Both the position numbers and the translations under genes were made by a program. The notes beneath the pieces are model-generated. The model was not told the origin of the DNA and searched no databases. It saw only the letters and a list, made by a program, of their open reading frames with translations. DNA of 64,000 nucleotides from the NCBI GenBank assembly GCA_947581865.1, contig CANPWA010000004.1:124001-188000 (forward strand). Reading direction: 5' to 3'. Below are positions 26,485 through 35,373 of this stretch, in pieces. The stretch comes from an uncultured Acetatifactor sp. GTDB lineage: Bacteria > Bacillota > Clostridia > Lachnospirales > Lachnospiraceae. The first letter of the stretch is position 1. Every line of letters starts with the position of its first letter.

Positions 26485-27423
26485 TTACTCTTCGGTAAAC
26501 ATCGGAGTGGACAGATATCTGTCGCCGGAATCGGGCAACAGCGCCACAATGGTCTTCCCTGCGTTCTCCGGTCTTTTTGCGAGCTGCGCAGCGGCGAAAA
26601 GCGCCGCTCCGGAGGTGATGCCCACCAGGATACCCTCTCTGTGTGCGATCGCCCTGCCCGTTTCAAATGCCTGCTCTGTGGTCACAGTGATGATCTCATC
26701 ATAGATCTGCGTATTAAGAATGGATGGCACGAATCCCGCTCCAATCCCCTGCAGCTTATGGGGTCCGGGCTGTCCGCCGGAAAGCACGGGAGAATCCGCG
26801 GGCTCCACCGCCACTATTCTGATATTGGGATTCTTGGACTTTAAATAGGTTCCCACGCCCGTGACCGTGCCGCCGGTTCCGACTCCCGCAACAAAAATGT
26901 CCACTTTGCCGTCCGTATCCTCCCAGATCTCGGGTCCCGTATATGCCGCATGTGCCGCAGGATTTGCCACATTGTCAAACTGCCCCAGAATTACTGCCCC
27001 AGGAATCTCCTTTTCCAGTTCCTCCGCTTTGGCGATGGCTCCTTTCATTCCTTTGATCCCCTCCGTGAGCACCAGCTCTGCACCGTATGCCTTAAGGAGG
27101 TTTCTGCGCTCCACACTCATCGTCTCGGGAAGGGTCAGTATCGTGCGGTATCCTTTCGCCGCAGCGACGCTGGCAAGCCCGATTCCCGTATTCCCGGAAG
27201 TGGGCTCGATGATCACGGAACCTTCCTTCAAAATTCCTTTTTTCTCGGCATCCTCCACCATGGCAAGAGCCACTCTGTCCTTGACGCTCCCCGCAGGATT
27301 AAAGTATTCCAGCTTTGCAAGCAGAACCGCGTCCGTCACTCCTTCCGCCTTACTGTAGTTTTCCACGCGCAGCAGCGGTGTATGCCCGATCAGCTCCGTA
27401 GCCTTCGTATAAATTTTACCCAT
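26485..27423 (-). CDS. cysK: Cysteine synthase A (O-acetylserine sulfhydrylase)
   Basis: 312 residues of a fold-type II PLP enzyme that makes cysteine from O-acetylserine and sulfide. The PLP lysine is in [14 protein letters not shown]; the substrate loop is [12 protein letters not shown]; the phosphate-binding loop is [22 protein letters not shown] is near the C-terminus. Full length for the family. A clear promoter and a palindromic operator candidate lie upstream, and the regulator gene follows in the same transcript. Confidence 0.96.
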   Translation of the reverse strand: MGKIYTKATELIGHTPLLRVENYSKAEGVTDAVLLAKLEYFNPAGSVKDRVALAMVEDAEKKGILKEGSVIIEPTSGNTGIGLASVAAAKGYRTILTLPETMSVERRNLLKAYGAELVLTEGIKGMKGAIAKAEELEKEIPGAVILGQFDNVANPAAHAAYTGPEIWEDTDGKVDIFVAGVGTGGTVTGVGTYLKSKNPNIRIVAVEPADSPVLSGGQPGPHKLQGIGAGFVPSILNTQIYDEIITVTTEQAFETGRAIAHREGILVGITSGAALFAAAQLAKRPENAGKTIVALLPDSGDRYLSTPMFTEE

Positions 27424-27509
27424 ATGCCGGTCCTCTCTTTCACAAATTTTCGACTCTGCTCCCTGTTTTGACCCCTAGGACCCTCTTCCAGGAATGCGGT
27501 CATGTATTC

Positions 27510-27526
27510 CCTACTAATCAAGTAGG
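27510..27526. promoter_or_regulatory. Candidate Rrf2 operator upstream of cysK
   Basis: CCTACT-AATCA-AGTAGG is a 6-base inverted repeat with a 5-base spacer. It lies at about +8 to +25 relative to the predicted cysK transcription start, where a repressor would block transcription. It is the obvious binding-site candidate for the Rrf2 protein of this operon; binding is inferred. Confidence 0.55.
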
Positions 27527-27540
27527 TTTATTATGAATTG

Positions 27541-27569
27541 ATATTACTGCCAAATCATTCCGTTGTCAA
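27541..27569 (-). promoter_or_regulatory. cysK-rrf2 promoter
   Basis: On the minus strand TTGACA (27569-27564) is followed after 17 bases by TAATAT (27546-27541). The predicted start near 27534 lies directly in front of the palindromic operator candidate. Confidence 0.7.
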
Positions 27570-27599
27570 TGCCTATTTAACATTTTTTCTGAATCCGTT

Positions 27600-27628
27600 T
27601 TGACATTCCCCTCAAAATCTCTTATACT
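27600..27628 (+). promoter_or_regulatory. aroA promoter
   Basis: TTGACA (27600-27605), a 17-base spacer, TATACT (27623-27628). The sequence after it is very AT-rich with further TATAAT-like stretches. It is divergent from the cysK promoter, about 30 bases apart at the -35 boxes. Confidence 0.7.
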
Positions 27629-27690
27629 TATATAATCTTATATAATATGATATATCACTGCGCGCCGGCACCGGCGCAGATAGGATCGCC

Positions 27691-29058
27691 ATGATAAACT
27701 CTATTCACTATGATCCGGGCACGGATACCTACCTTGTCCCCGGTCCGCAGCTTACCGTTCCTGCAGGTCAAAAACGCTTTTCCCAAAAACACCCTCTCAC
27801 GGTGAGGGTTCCCGGCTCTAAGAGCATCACCAACCGCGCGCTGCTGTTGGCGACTTTGGCAGACGGAACTTCCACCCTGCGCGGAGTGCTGTTTTCCGAC
27901 GACTCCCGGCACTTTTTAAAATGTGTGCAGGAACTGGGATTTGAAACAACAGTGGACGAAGAACACAGAACCATTACGGTTGTCGGGCAGAAAGGCATCG
28001 TACCCAGAAAAACGGCCTCTCCGTATGTGGGCAGCGCCGGCACCGCCGCCCGTTTTCTCACCGCCTATCTGGGTGTGTCCGAAGGCATCTATCACATGGA
28101 TGCCTCGGAACAGATGCGGCGCCGTCCCATGGCACCGCTTCTGTCCTCATTAAAAGAACTCGGCTGCGAGATCGAATACCCCGGCGGAAAGGAAGGATTC
28201 TTTCCCTTCACCCTCAAAAGCCACGGCTTTGGGAAAAATTCCATCACGGTGGATATCGGGCACAGCAGTCAGTTTTTGAGCGCCCTGCTCATCTCCTCCT
28301 GTCTCTCCCGCGAAGATTTCACCGTCCGGGTGCAGGGCACCCATGGCATGGCTTACATTGAAATGACCTGCCGCATGATGGAGCAGTTTGGCGTGACCGT
28401 CACTCATCCTGCCCCGGACATTTATGTGACGCCAAAGGGACAGTCCTATCACGGAAGAGACTACCGGATCGAACCGGATGTATCCGCCGCCTGTTATTTC
28501 TATGCCTGCGCCCCTCTTCTGGGTGTGCCCGTGAGGGTGGAACATATCCGATCTGACTCTCTGCAGGGAGATGTTGCCTTCCTGAAGATTTTGGAACAGA
28601 TGGGCTGCACGCTGTCGGAGGACCCGGAGGGTATCGTACTGCTTCCGCCCGGGGGACCGCTGCACGGCATAACCGCGGATATGTCCGCCTGCTCGGATCA
28701 GGCGATCACTCTGGCGGCAATCGCCCCCTTTGCGGATTCTCCCACCACCATCACCGGCATCGGTCATATCCGTTTCCAGGAAAGCGACCGCATCCATGCC
28801 ATCGTCACGGAGCTTTGCAGAATGGGAATACAGTGTGAAGAGGATGTCTGCGCCCCGGGCAGCATCACCATCCATCCCGGCACTCCCAGACCCTGCACGG
28901 TGAACACCTATGACGACCACCGTATGGCAATGGGGTTTGCGCTCCCCGGGCTGCTGGTACCGGGCATCCGCATCCACCATCCGGGCTGCTGCAGCAAAAC
29001 CTTTGAAAATTATTTTGAGGTGCTGGAGGATTGCATCGGGAAACTAACTATGGTATAG
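27691..29058 (+). CDS. aroA: 3-phosphoshikimate 1-carboxyvinyltransferase (EPSP synthase)
   Basis: 455 residues; the enzyme joins shikimate 3-phosphate and phosphoenolpyruvate in aromatic amino-acid synthesis. Signatures are LTVRVPGSKSITNRALLLAT, VGSAGTAARFLTAYLG, the arginine-rich MRRRPMAPLLSSLKELG, and near the end IRFQESDRIHAI and NTYDDHRMAMGF. It is about 25 residues longer than most, with the extra residues ahead of the core; an AGGATCG sits before the chosen ATG. No other aro gene is adjacent. Confidence 0.94.
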   Translation: MINSIHYDPGTDTYLVPGPQLTVPAGQKRFSQKHPLTVRVPGSKSITNRALLLATLADGTSTLRGVLFSDDSRHFLKCVQELGFETTVDEEHRTITVVGQKGIVPRKTASPYVGSAGTAARFLTAYLGVSEGIYHMDASEQMRRRPMAPLLSSLKELGCEIEYPGGKEGFFPFTLKSHGFGKNSITVDIGHSSQFLSALLISSCLSREDFTVRVQGTHGMAYIEMTCRMMEQFGVTVTHPAPDIYVTPKGQSYHGRDYRIEPDVSAACYFYACAPLLGVPVRVEHIRSDSLQGDVAFLKILEQMGCTLSEDPEGIVLLPPGGPLHGITADMSACSDQAITLAAIAPFADSPTTITGIGHIRFQESDRIHAIVTELCRMGIQCEEDVCAPGSITIHPGTPRPCTVNTYDDHRMAMGFALPGLLVPGIRIHHPGCCSKTFENYFEVLEDCIGKLTMV

Positions 29059-29081
29059 TTACTATATTATTTTAGGTACTT

Positions 29082-29117
29082 AGAGGTAAATACAGAGGTA
29101 AATACAGAGGTAAATAC
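29082..29117 (+). repeat. Three tandem 12-base repeats ahead of the carbamate kinase
   Basis: AGAGGTAAATAC occurs three times head to tail, then AGA leads into the ribosome binding site AAAGGTG. Each unit contains an AGAGGT that itself resembles a Shine-Dalgarno site. Copy number could vary by slippage. Confidence 0.8.
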
Positions 29118-29133
29118 AGAAAGGTGACAGCCT

Positions 29134-30069
29134 ATGAGCAAAAAGAAAGTTGTGGTTTCTCTCGGACATGAGTCGCTGGGTTATACCACTTTGGAACAAT
29201 GGGACGCGGTAAAAGTCACTGCCAAAGCCTTAGCAGATCTGGTGGAGGCGGACTATCAGCTCACCATCACCCACTCCAATGGTCCTCAGGTAAGTATGAT
29301 CCACAAAGCAATGACAGAACTGCGCCGTGTATATATCGACTACACACCTGCCCCCATGTGCGTGTGTTCCGCCATGAGCCAGGGATATGTGGGTTATGAT
29401 ATCCAGAATGCTCTCCGTGCGGAACTTTTGGACAGAGGCATCTCCAAGCCTGTCAGCACGATCCTCACCCAGGTGACGGTGGATCCCTATGACGAAGCAT
29501 TCTATGAACCCACCAAACTGATCGGACGCTATATGTCCAAAGAGGATGCGGAGACAGAGATCAAAAAGGGCAATTATGTACAGGAGACCCCCGGGAAGGG
29601 CTTCCGCCGCGTCGTAGCCGCCCCCAAACCCATAGACATTGTGGAGATCGATGCGATCCGCGCACTGGTCAACGCAGACCAGGTAGTCATCGCATGCGGA
29701 GGAGGCGGCATCCCCGTCATTGAACAAAAACATGCCCTGAAGGGCGCCTCGGCAGTCATTGAGAAGGACGCTATCGCAGGCAAACTTGCCACAGAGCTGA
29801 AGACGGAAGAGTTGATCATTCTCACCAATGTGGATTATGTGTACCGCAGTTTCGGCACGCCGGAGCAGACTCCCATCAAGGCTATGACGGCAGAGGAGGC
29901 AAAGGTCGCCATGACCGCGGGCGAATTCGAGGCGGGCACCATGCTCCCGAAGATAGAAGCCGCCATCTCCTATCTGGAAAAGGTTCCCACCGGCAAAGTA
30001 TTGATCACCTCCATGAAATGCGTGAAGGATGCCATCAAAGACAAAGCGGGAACCGTCATCACTGCATAA
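29134..30069 (+). CDS. arcC: Carbamate kinase (variant active-site motifs)
   Basis: 311 residues, the family's length. The C-terminal half is typical: VVIACGGGGIPVI, KDAIAGKLATEL and TNVDYVYRSFGTP, and the C-terminal part has GEFEAGTMLPKIEAA. The enzyme interconverts carbamoyl phosphate plus ADP and carbamate plus ATP. Two usually strict N-terminal motifs differ: VVVSLGHESLG replaces the standard ALGGNAL, and HSNGPQVS replaces HGNGPQVG. So the substrate or activity may be altered. No arginine deiminase or ornithine carbamoyltransferase gene is adjacent. It follows aroA by 75 bases, probably on the same transcript. Confidence 0.85.
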   Translation: MSKKKVVVSLGHESLGYTTLEQWDAVKVTAKALADLVEADYQLTITHSNGPQVSMIHKAMTELRRVYIDYTPAPMCVCSAMSQGYVGYDIQNALRAELLDRGISKPVSTILTQVTVDPYDEAFYEPTKLIGRYMSKEDAETEIKKGNYVQETPGKGFRRVVAAPKPIDIVEIDAIRALVNADQVVIACGGGGIPVIEQKHALKGASAVIEKDAIAGKLATELKTEELIILTNVDYVYRSFGTPEQTPIKAMTAEEAKVAMTAGEFEAGTMLPKIEAAISYLEKVPTGKVLITSMKCVKDAIKDKAGTVITA

Positions 30070-30101
30070 TATAGTTTCCCATGCTTCCGGATACATAAAA
30101 T

Positions 30102-30159
30102 TTATAACAGGCGCGTTACCGCGCTGCCCCGAGGGCGGCCAGTAACGCGCCTGTTATAA
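30102..30159. terminator. Perfect 18-base inverted repeat overlapping the lspA 3' end
   Basis: Bases 30102-30119 pair without mismatch with 30142-30159 (core arm CAGGCGCGTTAC). The 22-base loop can form a further GC-rich stem. The hairpin lies between convergent arcC and lspA and includes the last codons and stop of lspA. A strong U-tract is lacking on the plus side; the minus side continues TTATAAATTTTATG. It probably acts as a bidirectional terminator. Confidence 0.7.
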
Positions 30160-30574
30160 TACAGAAATCCGAGAGATTAAACACCAGATTTCTAAACGGC
30201 TTCCATTTTACTCCAAAACTGATATAGTCCACCACATATTTGCGTTTCAGCCTGTCATATGTGTTGCTGAAGGCTCCCCCCAGCAGAAGGGATAACCCTG
30301 TCCGCAGCCGGGAATTGCCATTCCGTCCCAGAGCGAGCACCAGCGCCCCACCCACCAAAACCGTGAGGATTACCGACAGCGCTGCCACCGCACGCGGATG
30401 GTTTCGTCCGCGGCCCAATGCCATCCCTTGATTGTGGTATCTGCGCAGCAATAATCTGCCGCCCCATATTTCACGCCCTTCGCCGGATATTTCCTGACGC
30501 TCAATGCGGTTTTTGAGACACAGATCCCCGGCAAAGACCGCTAAAACGATACAAATGCACACTATGACCATCAT
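30116..30574 (-). CDS. lspA: Signal peptidase II-like lipoprotein peptidase
   Basis: 152 residues with about four membrane segments. The two catalytic aspartates are visible: SNTYDRLKRKYVVDYI and NLVFNLSDFCIITGALL. The HNQGMALG segment corresponds to the HNxGAAFG motif of LspA but deviates from it, as does the N-terminal DLCLKNRI. It should cleave prolipoprotein signal peptides after lipid attachment. The divergence suggests a paralogue of a main lspA elsewhere. Its last codons lie within the perfect inverted repeat described above. It follows the HPt gene by nine bases. Confidence 0.82.
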   Translation of the reverse strand: MMVIVCICIVLAVFAGDLCLKNRIERQEISGEGREIWGGRLLLRRYHNQGMALGRGRNHPRAVAALSVILTVLVGGALVLALGRNGNSRLRTGLSLLLGGAFSNTYDRLKRKYVVDYISFGVKWKPFRNLVFNLSDFCIITGALLAALGAAR

Positions 30575-30583
30575 CCATCGAAT

Positions 30584-30943
30584 TTAGGGATAAACCCTGT
30601 CCAATGCCTCAACAATACGGCAATACTCCTCCATCACTTTGCCCATAAGCGCCGCGCCCGCCTCAAAATCGCCTGCCCGGAAACACTCACACTGCTCACT
30701 GACCTGCTCCTGCAGCATTTTCAGAGACAAATTTCCGCTGACACCCTTCAGGGTATGGGAGGCGGCAAAAGCTCTCTGTATGTCTTTCTTCTCCATGGCA
30801 TCCAGCAGCTCCTGATAATTGGGATCCGCTTTGAATTTCCTCATGAATTTCTCCAAAAGAGTTTCATTGTTCATGAATCTCTCCATCACTTCGTCCACAT
30901 CCACTCCCGCCTTCACCAAGAGCTCTCTCGTCATGTCTGTCAT
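30584..30943 (-). CDS. HPt-domain phosphotransfer protein
   Basis: 119 residues, a stand-alone histidine phosphotransfer domain: H63 in AFAASHTLKGVSGNLSLKML is the phosphorylated residue, and the rest is helical. It would relay phosphate between a hybrid kinase and response regulators. The ATG at 30943 follows AGAGGAAATGAA. It sits between the HD-GYP regulator and lspA, close enough to share their transcript. Confidence 0.87.
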   Translation of the reverse strand: MTDMTRELLVKAGVDVDEVMERFMNNETLLEKFMRKFKADPNYQELLDAMEKKDIQRAFAASHTLKGVSGNLSLKMLQEQVSEQCECFRAGDFEAGAALMGKVMEEYCRIVEALDRVYP

Positions 30944-30998
30944 TTCATTTCCTCTTTTCTCTCTGATCCACTCCGATATTCCATTGACCACAGCCGGA

Positions 30999-32066
30999 CT
31001 AACTGTCAGAAAAAGTCTCCAGGGCGCTTCTGGAATATTCCAGACATTTGAGCATCTCAGGTGAAAACTGCCCGCACTGTCCGGTCATGATCATATTAAA
31101 TGCCGTCTCTTTATCATATGCCTTTTTATAAATCCTCTCACTCACCAGCGCATCGTATACATCAACAACGGACACGATCTGGGCAGAGATAGGAATTTCA
31201 TTTCCCTTCAAACCGTCAGGATAACCGCCGCCGTCATAACGCTCATGGTGATGCCTGCAAATATCATAGCACGCCCTGAACAAATCCTCGTCCTGCAGAT
31301 CCACGATCAGATTCAGGATCTCGCACCCTTTGGTGGTATGGCTCATCATCACCTGACGCTCATCATCCGTCAGGCGGTTAGGCTTGAGCAGGATATTGTC
31401 GGGAATGGCGATCTTGCCGATATCATGCAGCGCGGACGCTCTCACAATGATATCTATCTGATGGCGTGTCAGACCCTTCTCCGGGTACAATTCCATCACG
31501 GCCTGCGCCATGATACGGCTGAACCCTTTCACACGCTTGATATGCTCTCCCGTCTCCAGATCACGGAACTCGACAATATTACTGATGGCATCCAGCAGAT
31601 TATCATAGAATACGTTAAGCTTCTCCTGCTGTGCCGTGAGTTCCATTTGATAATTTTGAATCCTATTCTCCATCTCATCGGCTTTTTTGTGCATATCGAT
31701 GATGTTGTTCACCTGCATACGCACCACCTGTGCCACATAGGGTTTGGAGATCACCGCAGATGCCCCCAGGGCAAAGCAGGAAAGCTCTACCTTGGTATCC
31801 TTCTGCGCCGTGATCAGAACTACGGGAATGCGGTCCACGATCTTTTTTGCATTCAGGACCTGCAGCACCTGAAACCCGTTCAGACCGGGCATGACCAGAT
31901 CCAGCAGGACGATGGCTATATCGTTGATCCGCTGTCCCAGCTTCTGGATCGCCACCTTGCCATCTTCTGCCTCGATGATCTCATAATCGCTCTCAAACAT
32001 CTGTTTCAGAAGTTCCCGGCTCATCTCCTCATCATCTACAATCAAAATGGCTTTTCTGTCTTTCAT
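30999..32066 (-). CDS. Response regulator with HD-GYP output domain
   Basis: 355 residues. The receiver domain (1-125) has the acidic pocket VDDEE, phosphoacceptor D56 in IVLLDLVMPG and K108 in VISKPY. A coiled-coil linker (about 125-155) leads to an HD-GYP domain: HD at 214-215 (ALHDIGKIAIP), HHHERYDGGGYPDG at 272-285. HD-GYP domains usually degrade cyclic di-GMP; the GYP motif is intact. The four-base ATGA overlap with the upstream FapA-like gene and the HPt gene behind it suggest one signalling unit. Confidence 0.93.
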   Translation of the reverse strand: MKDRKAILIVDDEEMSRELLKQMFESDYEIIEAEDGKVAIQKLGQRINDIAIVLLDLVMPGLNGFQVLQVLNAKKIVDRIPVVLITAQKDTKVELSCFALGASAVISKPYVAQVVRMQVNNIIDMHKKADEMENRIQNYQMELTAQQEKLNVFYDNLLDAISNIVEFRDLETGEHIKRVKGFSRIMAQAVMELYPEKGLTRHQIDIIVRASALHDIGKIAIPDNILLKPNRLTDDERQVMMSHTTKGCEILNLIVDLQDEDLFRACYDICRHHHERYDGGGYPDGLKGNEIPISAQIVSVVDVYDALVSERIYKKAYDKETAFNMIMTGQCGQFSPEMLKCLEYSRSALETFSDS

Positions 32067-33931
32067 GAGTTATCTCCTTTATGTTTCTCATCTCTGTGTG
32101 CTGCCGTAATATAGACCCCCTGTGTTCCGTGCCGGAACTGGGCTACCTTGCCGTTCACCCGGATCACCACATCCGGATCGATCGCACCTGTCACCTTCAC
32201 ATAACAGCGTGCCGCCTTCCTGCGCACACCTTCCAGACGCTCCGATTCATGCTCCAGATGCCTCAGCTCCTCCTCTTTCTGACTCAGAGCCACACAGGTC
32301 TTATGGAAAAGGGCATTGGTTTCAACCTCCTCATGCCCAAACATACTTCTGAGCTTATGCCGTCCCGCCTCAAGCTGTGAGACCTCGGACTCCGCTTTCT
32401 CCCGCTGTCTCATACATTCCCGGATCTTCTCGTCTATATGGTACATATCGCCCACATCCAGACAGGTTCTGTTCTTTCCATAATGACCTATGGACGTTGA
32501 TTCGATTCCGATAAGCGCCACCGTTTTACCGCCGAGGATACGGGACTGTTTCCCTTTCGCGATCACCCTATCCTCTGTCTCAACACGGCAGTTCAGGAAA
32601 TAATTGCTCTCCACGGAACCCTTTGCCTTAACGATGGCCGACTCAAAGAACGTCCCCATCACTTTGCCCTCGGCGACAATCTCACCCTTCCCATTGCCGT
32701 TGACACCGCCGCGGATCAGGATATTGTGTCCCGACTCCAGCCTTGCGCCCTCCACATACCCATCCACTATAATATCGCCTTTTGCCCTGATATGTGCATT
32801 TTCTCCGACAGAACCCTTGATATAGATCGTACCGTCGTAGATCAGATTGCCGTTGTAGCGGTTCACATCCCCTTCCACCACATAGACATTCCACACATCC
32901 AGCCGATAATTATGGGGGTTATAAGATACAAAGCCCTTCACCGAAGCGAGATAACTGTCCTGTCGGGAGCCGCGATGAATACCGTTTCCCGAGAGCACCG
33001 GCAGATCCCTGCCGGAATCCGCATCCACCGGGATTCCGGAGATCGTCCTGCCCCTCTTTCCTCTCTCAGCCGGATGATATTTGGCAAGCTCCTGTCCCGG
33101 CTCCACAGACTCCGCGACTTTCACACTGTGATAATCCACTCTGCCATCGGGCAGCGTCCTGGGATTCTCCGGGAGACTGCAGTTAAACCGCAGATCATAC
33201 CAGCCATCCCTTCCGGTCTGAGGCACTTCCCCCTGTGCCACCAAAATCTCCCGGTCTCTGGCATAGTCCGTGACCAAAATCTGGATATTATCCTTCAGAA
33301 TACCGGTGTTGATATCATATCTGCGCAGCAGTTTCTCTATCTCTCCCGGGGTAAACCGGCGTTGAACCCGCTTGGGGATCGTTACATAGGCTTCCATATA
33401 ATTGTCGCTGATGCGGATCTGGATCCCTGTATCTTCATCGCAGATCTGCCTTCCATATCCGCTGGGATTTTTCGCGTATGCCTCTGCGGTGAGACGGTAT
33501 CTTTCCCTGCGCATATCCGTAGCCGCGACGATCAGGCGGGCATACCCGCTTACGTCGATGCCGTCCATCAGCCCCCTGCGGATCTCCCGCATCTGATCCA
33601 GAGTAAAGAGCGGATTCTCATAGGCTTCCGTATCCACACCGGCGAGCAGCCCTCTGCGGATCTCACTCATCTGTTTCCAGTTATAACACTCCTTGGCATA
33701 AACTTCCACCGGAAGCCCCGCGGAAAGCCCCAGGGAGATCTCCTTGAGCTGCGGTTCGCTGAATCCCTGTTTCTGGTAATCTTCCAGCCTGCCCGCGCCG
33801 CGCTTTTGAGCTGTTTCTGACGGATCCCCGCCATCCTCCATGTTCACCAATCCGTCAATTGAATTCAATATATCTTCTATGTCACTGGTAAAATCCAGTG
33901 AAAACAGGTCAAATCCATCCATTGACTGCAC
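32063..33931 (-). CDS. FapA/DUF342-family polymer-binding-like protein with N-terminal repeats
   Basis: 622 residues. After an acidic N-terminus, three related segments of about 26 residues lie at roughly 56-135, each containing a version of QMREIRRGLMDGIDVSGYA. The DUF342 (FapA) part follows: an N-terminal domain (about 155-260) and a right-handed beta-helix-like stretch (about 345-490) with repeats such as GTIYIKGSVGENAHIRAKG. A charged coiled coil (about 505-575) precedes a final beta segment. FapA-type proteins are large, often spirally coiled cytosolic proteins of unclear role, linked in some bacteria to cell-surface or motility signalling. A GTG start at 33931 follows AAGGGG; ATG 33922 is possible. 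Confidence 0.82.
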   Translation of the reverse strand: MQSMDGFDLFSLDFTSDIEDILNSIDGLVNMEDGGDPSETAQKRGAGRLEDYQKQGFSEPQLKEISLGLSAGLPVEVYAKECYNWKQMSEIRRGLLAGVDTEAYENPLFTLDQMREIRRGLMDGIDVSGYARLIVAATDMRRERYRLTAEAYAKNPSGYGRQICDEDTGIQIRISDNYMEAYVTIPKRVQRRFTPGEIEKLLRRYDINTGILKDNIQILVTDYARDREILVAQGEVPQTGRDGWYDLRFNCSLPENPRTLPDGRVDYHSVKVAESVEPGQELAKYHPAERGKRGRTISGIPVDADSGRDLPVLSGNGIHRGSRQDSYLASVKGFVSYNPHNYRLDVWNVYVVEGDVNRYNGNLIYDGTIYIKGSVGENAHIRAKGDIIVDGYVEGARLESGHNILIRGGVNGNGKGEIVAEGKVMGTFFESAIVKAKGSVESNYFLNCRVETEDRVIAKGKQSRILGGKTVALIGIESTSIGHYGKNRTCLDVGDMYHIDEKIRECMRQREKAESEVSQLEAGRHKLRSMFGHEEVETNALFHKTCVALSQKEEELRHLEHESERLEGVRRKAARCYVKVTGAIDPDVVIRVNGKVAQFRHGTQGVYITAAHRDEKHKGDNS

Positions 33932-33981
33932 TCTGACCCCTTCTCATCGCATAAAAAATAAATAAAAACCCATTCCCTACA

Positions 33982-34010
33982 ATTATCAACGATAATCTAC
34001 AGAATGTCAA
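33982..34010 (-). promoter_or_regulatory. Promoter of the FapA/HD-GYP/HPt operon
   Basis: On the minus strand TTGACA (34010-34005), 17 bases, GATAAT (33987-33982). The -35 overlaps the last codons of the frameshifted MATE gene. The spacing and five-of-six -10 make this a strong candidate. Confidence 0.72.
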
Positions 34011-35373
34011 TGGTTTTTATAGGACTTTTCCCCCTTTCCTGATCGTTTTGGCAAAAGATAACACACCGTAAAAAACAGGATGCCGTACACCGATGCCGCA
34101 GGGACTGCCAGCCCGATGTCAAACAGCGTTGCACCGCTCTGACGGCTAAACAGCCACGAAAGAGGCACTCTCACCAGAAATGAGGCTGTAATTCCCTGCA
34201 GCATCACCGGCAGGGATCTGCCGTGCCCGTTAAAATATCCGATATAGCTGAACACCACACAGGTCAGAATCGCTTCCGGGGCAAACCCCTTCAAATACTC
34301 TGCCGCCCGGAGTATATACGCCTCATCCCGGGTAAACAAAGCTGCCGGCATATCCCCCCTGAAAAATGCGAGCGCACAGATGAACACTCCGATAAACACC
34401 CCCAGTCCCATGCCTGTAAGCATTGCTTTTCGGGCTCTGTCCTCCCGCCCCGCGCCCACATTCTGCCCCACAAACGCAGACATGGACTGCATGAGGGAAG
34501 AAGGGATCAGCATAACAAAAGATATGACCTTCTGGGCGATCCCATAACCGGAAGATGCTTCCAATCCAAGATTATTCACTATGGAACACAAAATCAGAAA
34601 AGACAGATTGGTAAGAATCTCCTGCAGCGCCAGCGGCAGCCCCAGCCGCAGAAAAGCGCCGACTTCCCCGTTAAAACGGATATCCCTGCGGCGCAGTGTA
34701 AAAGGCAGCTCCTGATGTCTGATAATGATCAGGGACAAAATGACACTCACTGCCTGCGCCAGGATCGTCGCCAGCGCTGCCCCGGCGACATCCAGCCCGA
34801 AACCTGCCACAAATACCAAATCTCCCACGATATTCACCACACAGGCGATTCCAACAAATACCAGCGGAAGGCGGGAATTCCCCAGCCCGCGGAAGATCCC
34901 GCTGATGACATTATATGCTACTACGAAGCAGATTCCTCCCCCGCAGATCCGCACATAAGAATTGGTCAGCTTATATGCCTCCTCGGGAGCATTGAGCCAT
35001 CCTGCAAACAGCGGCGCTCCCAACAGCAGAAGGATCATCACCGCCAGCGTAAATACCGCAAAAAACAAATTGCCCCGCCGATGACACCTCCGATGCGCTC
35101 CTGTTTCTTCTCGCCCAGATACCGGCTGATCAGCACCGTCACCCCCATGGTCAGGGAAGTGATGACAAAAGTTACCAGATTGATGATATTGCTTCCCGTT
35201 GCCACTGCGGATATGCTGGCGTCCGTTCCGAACCGGCCCACCACCAGCATATCCACTGCGCCATACATCGCCTGCAATACCAGCGCTCCCAGCACGGGCA
35301 GCATAAATTTCACCAACTTCTGCAAAATACTTCCCGAAGTAAAGTCATCCGAAATTCCCGATCCTGATGCCAT
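34007..35373 (-). pseudogene. MATE-family exporter broken by a one-base frameshift
   Basis: The first 105 or so residues (ILQKLVKFMLPVLGALVLQA through ERIGGVIGGAICF) and the remaining 350 (FAVFTLAVMILLLLGAPLFA to the end) are in different frames. They overlap at 35038-35068. The break is at a run of six A on the plus strand (35060-35065); a run of seven would restore one continuous MATE protein of about 455 residues, with FVGQNVGAGREDRA in the second half. Everything else looks intact and unmutated, so the shift is recent, switchable or a sequence error. Confidence 0.88.

Noticed and set aside
29230..30096. 288-codon minus-strand open frame
   Set aside because: Antisense to the carbamate kinase gene, with no start signals.
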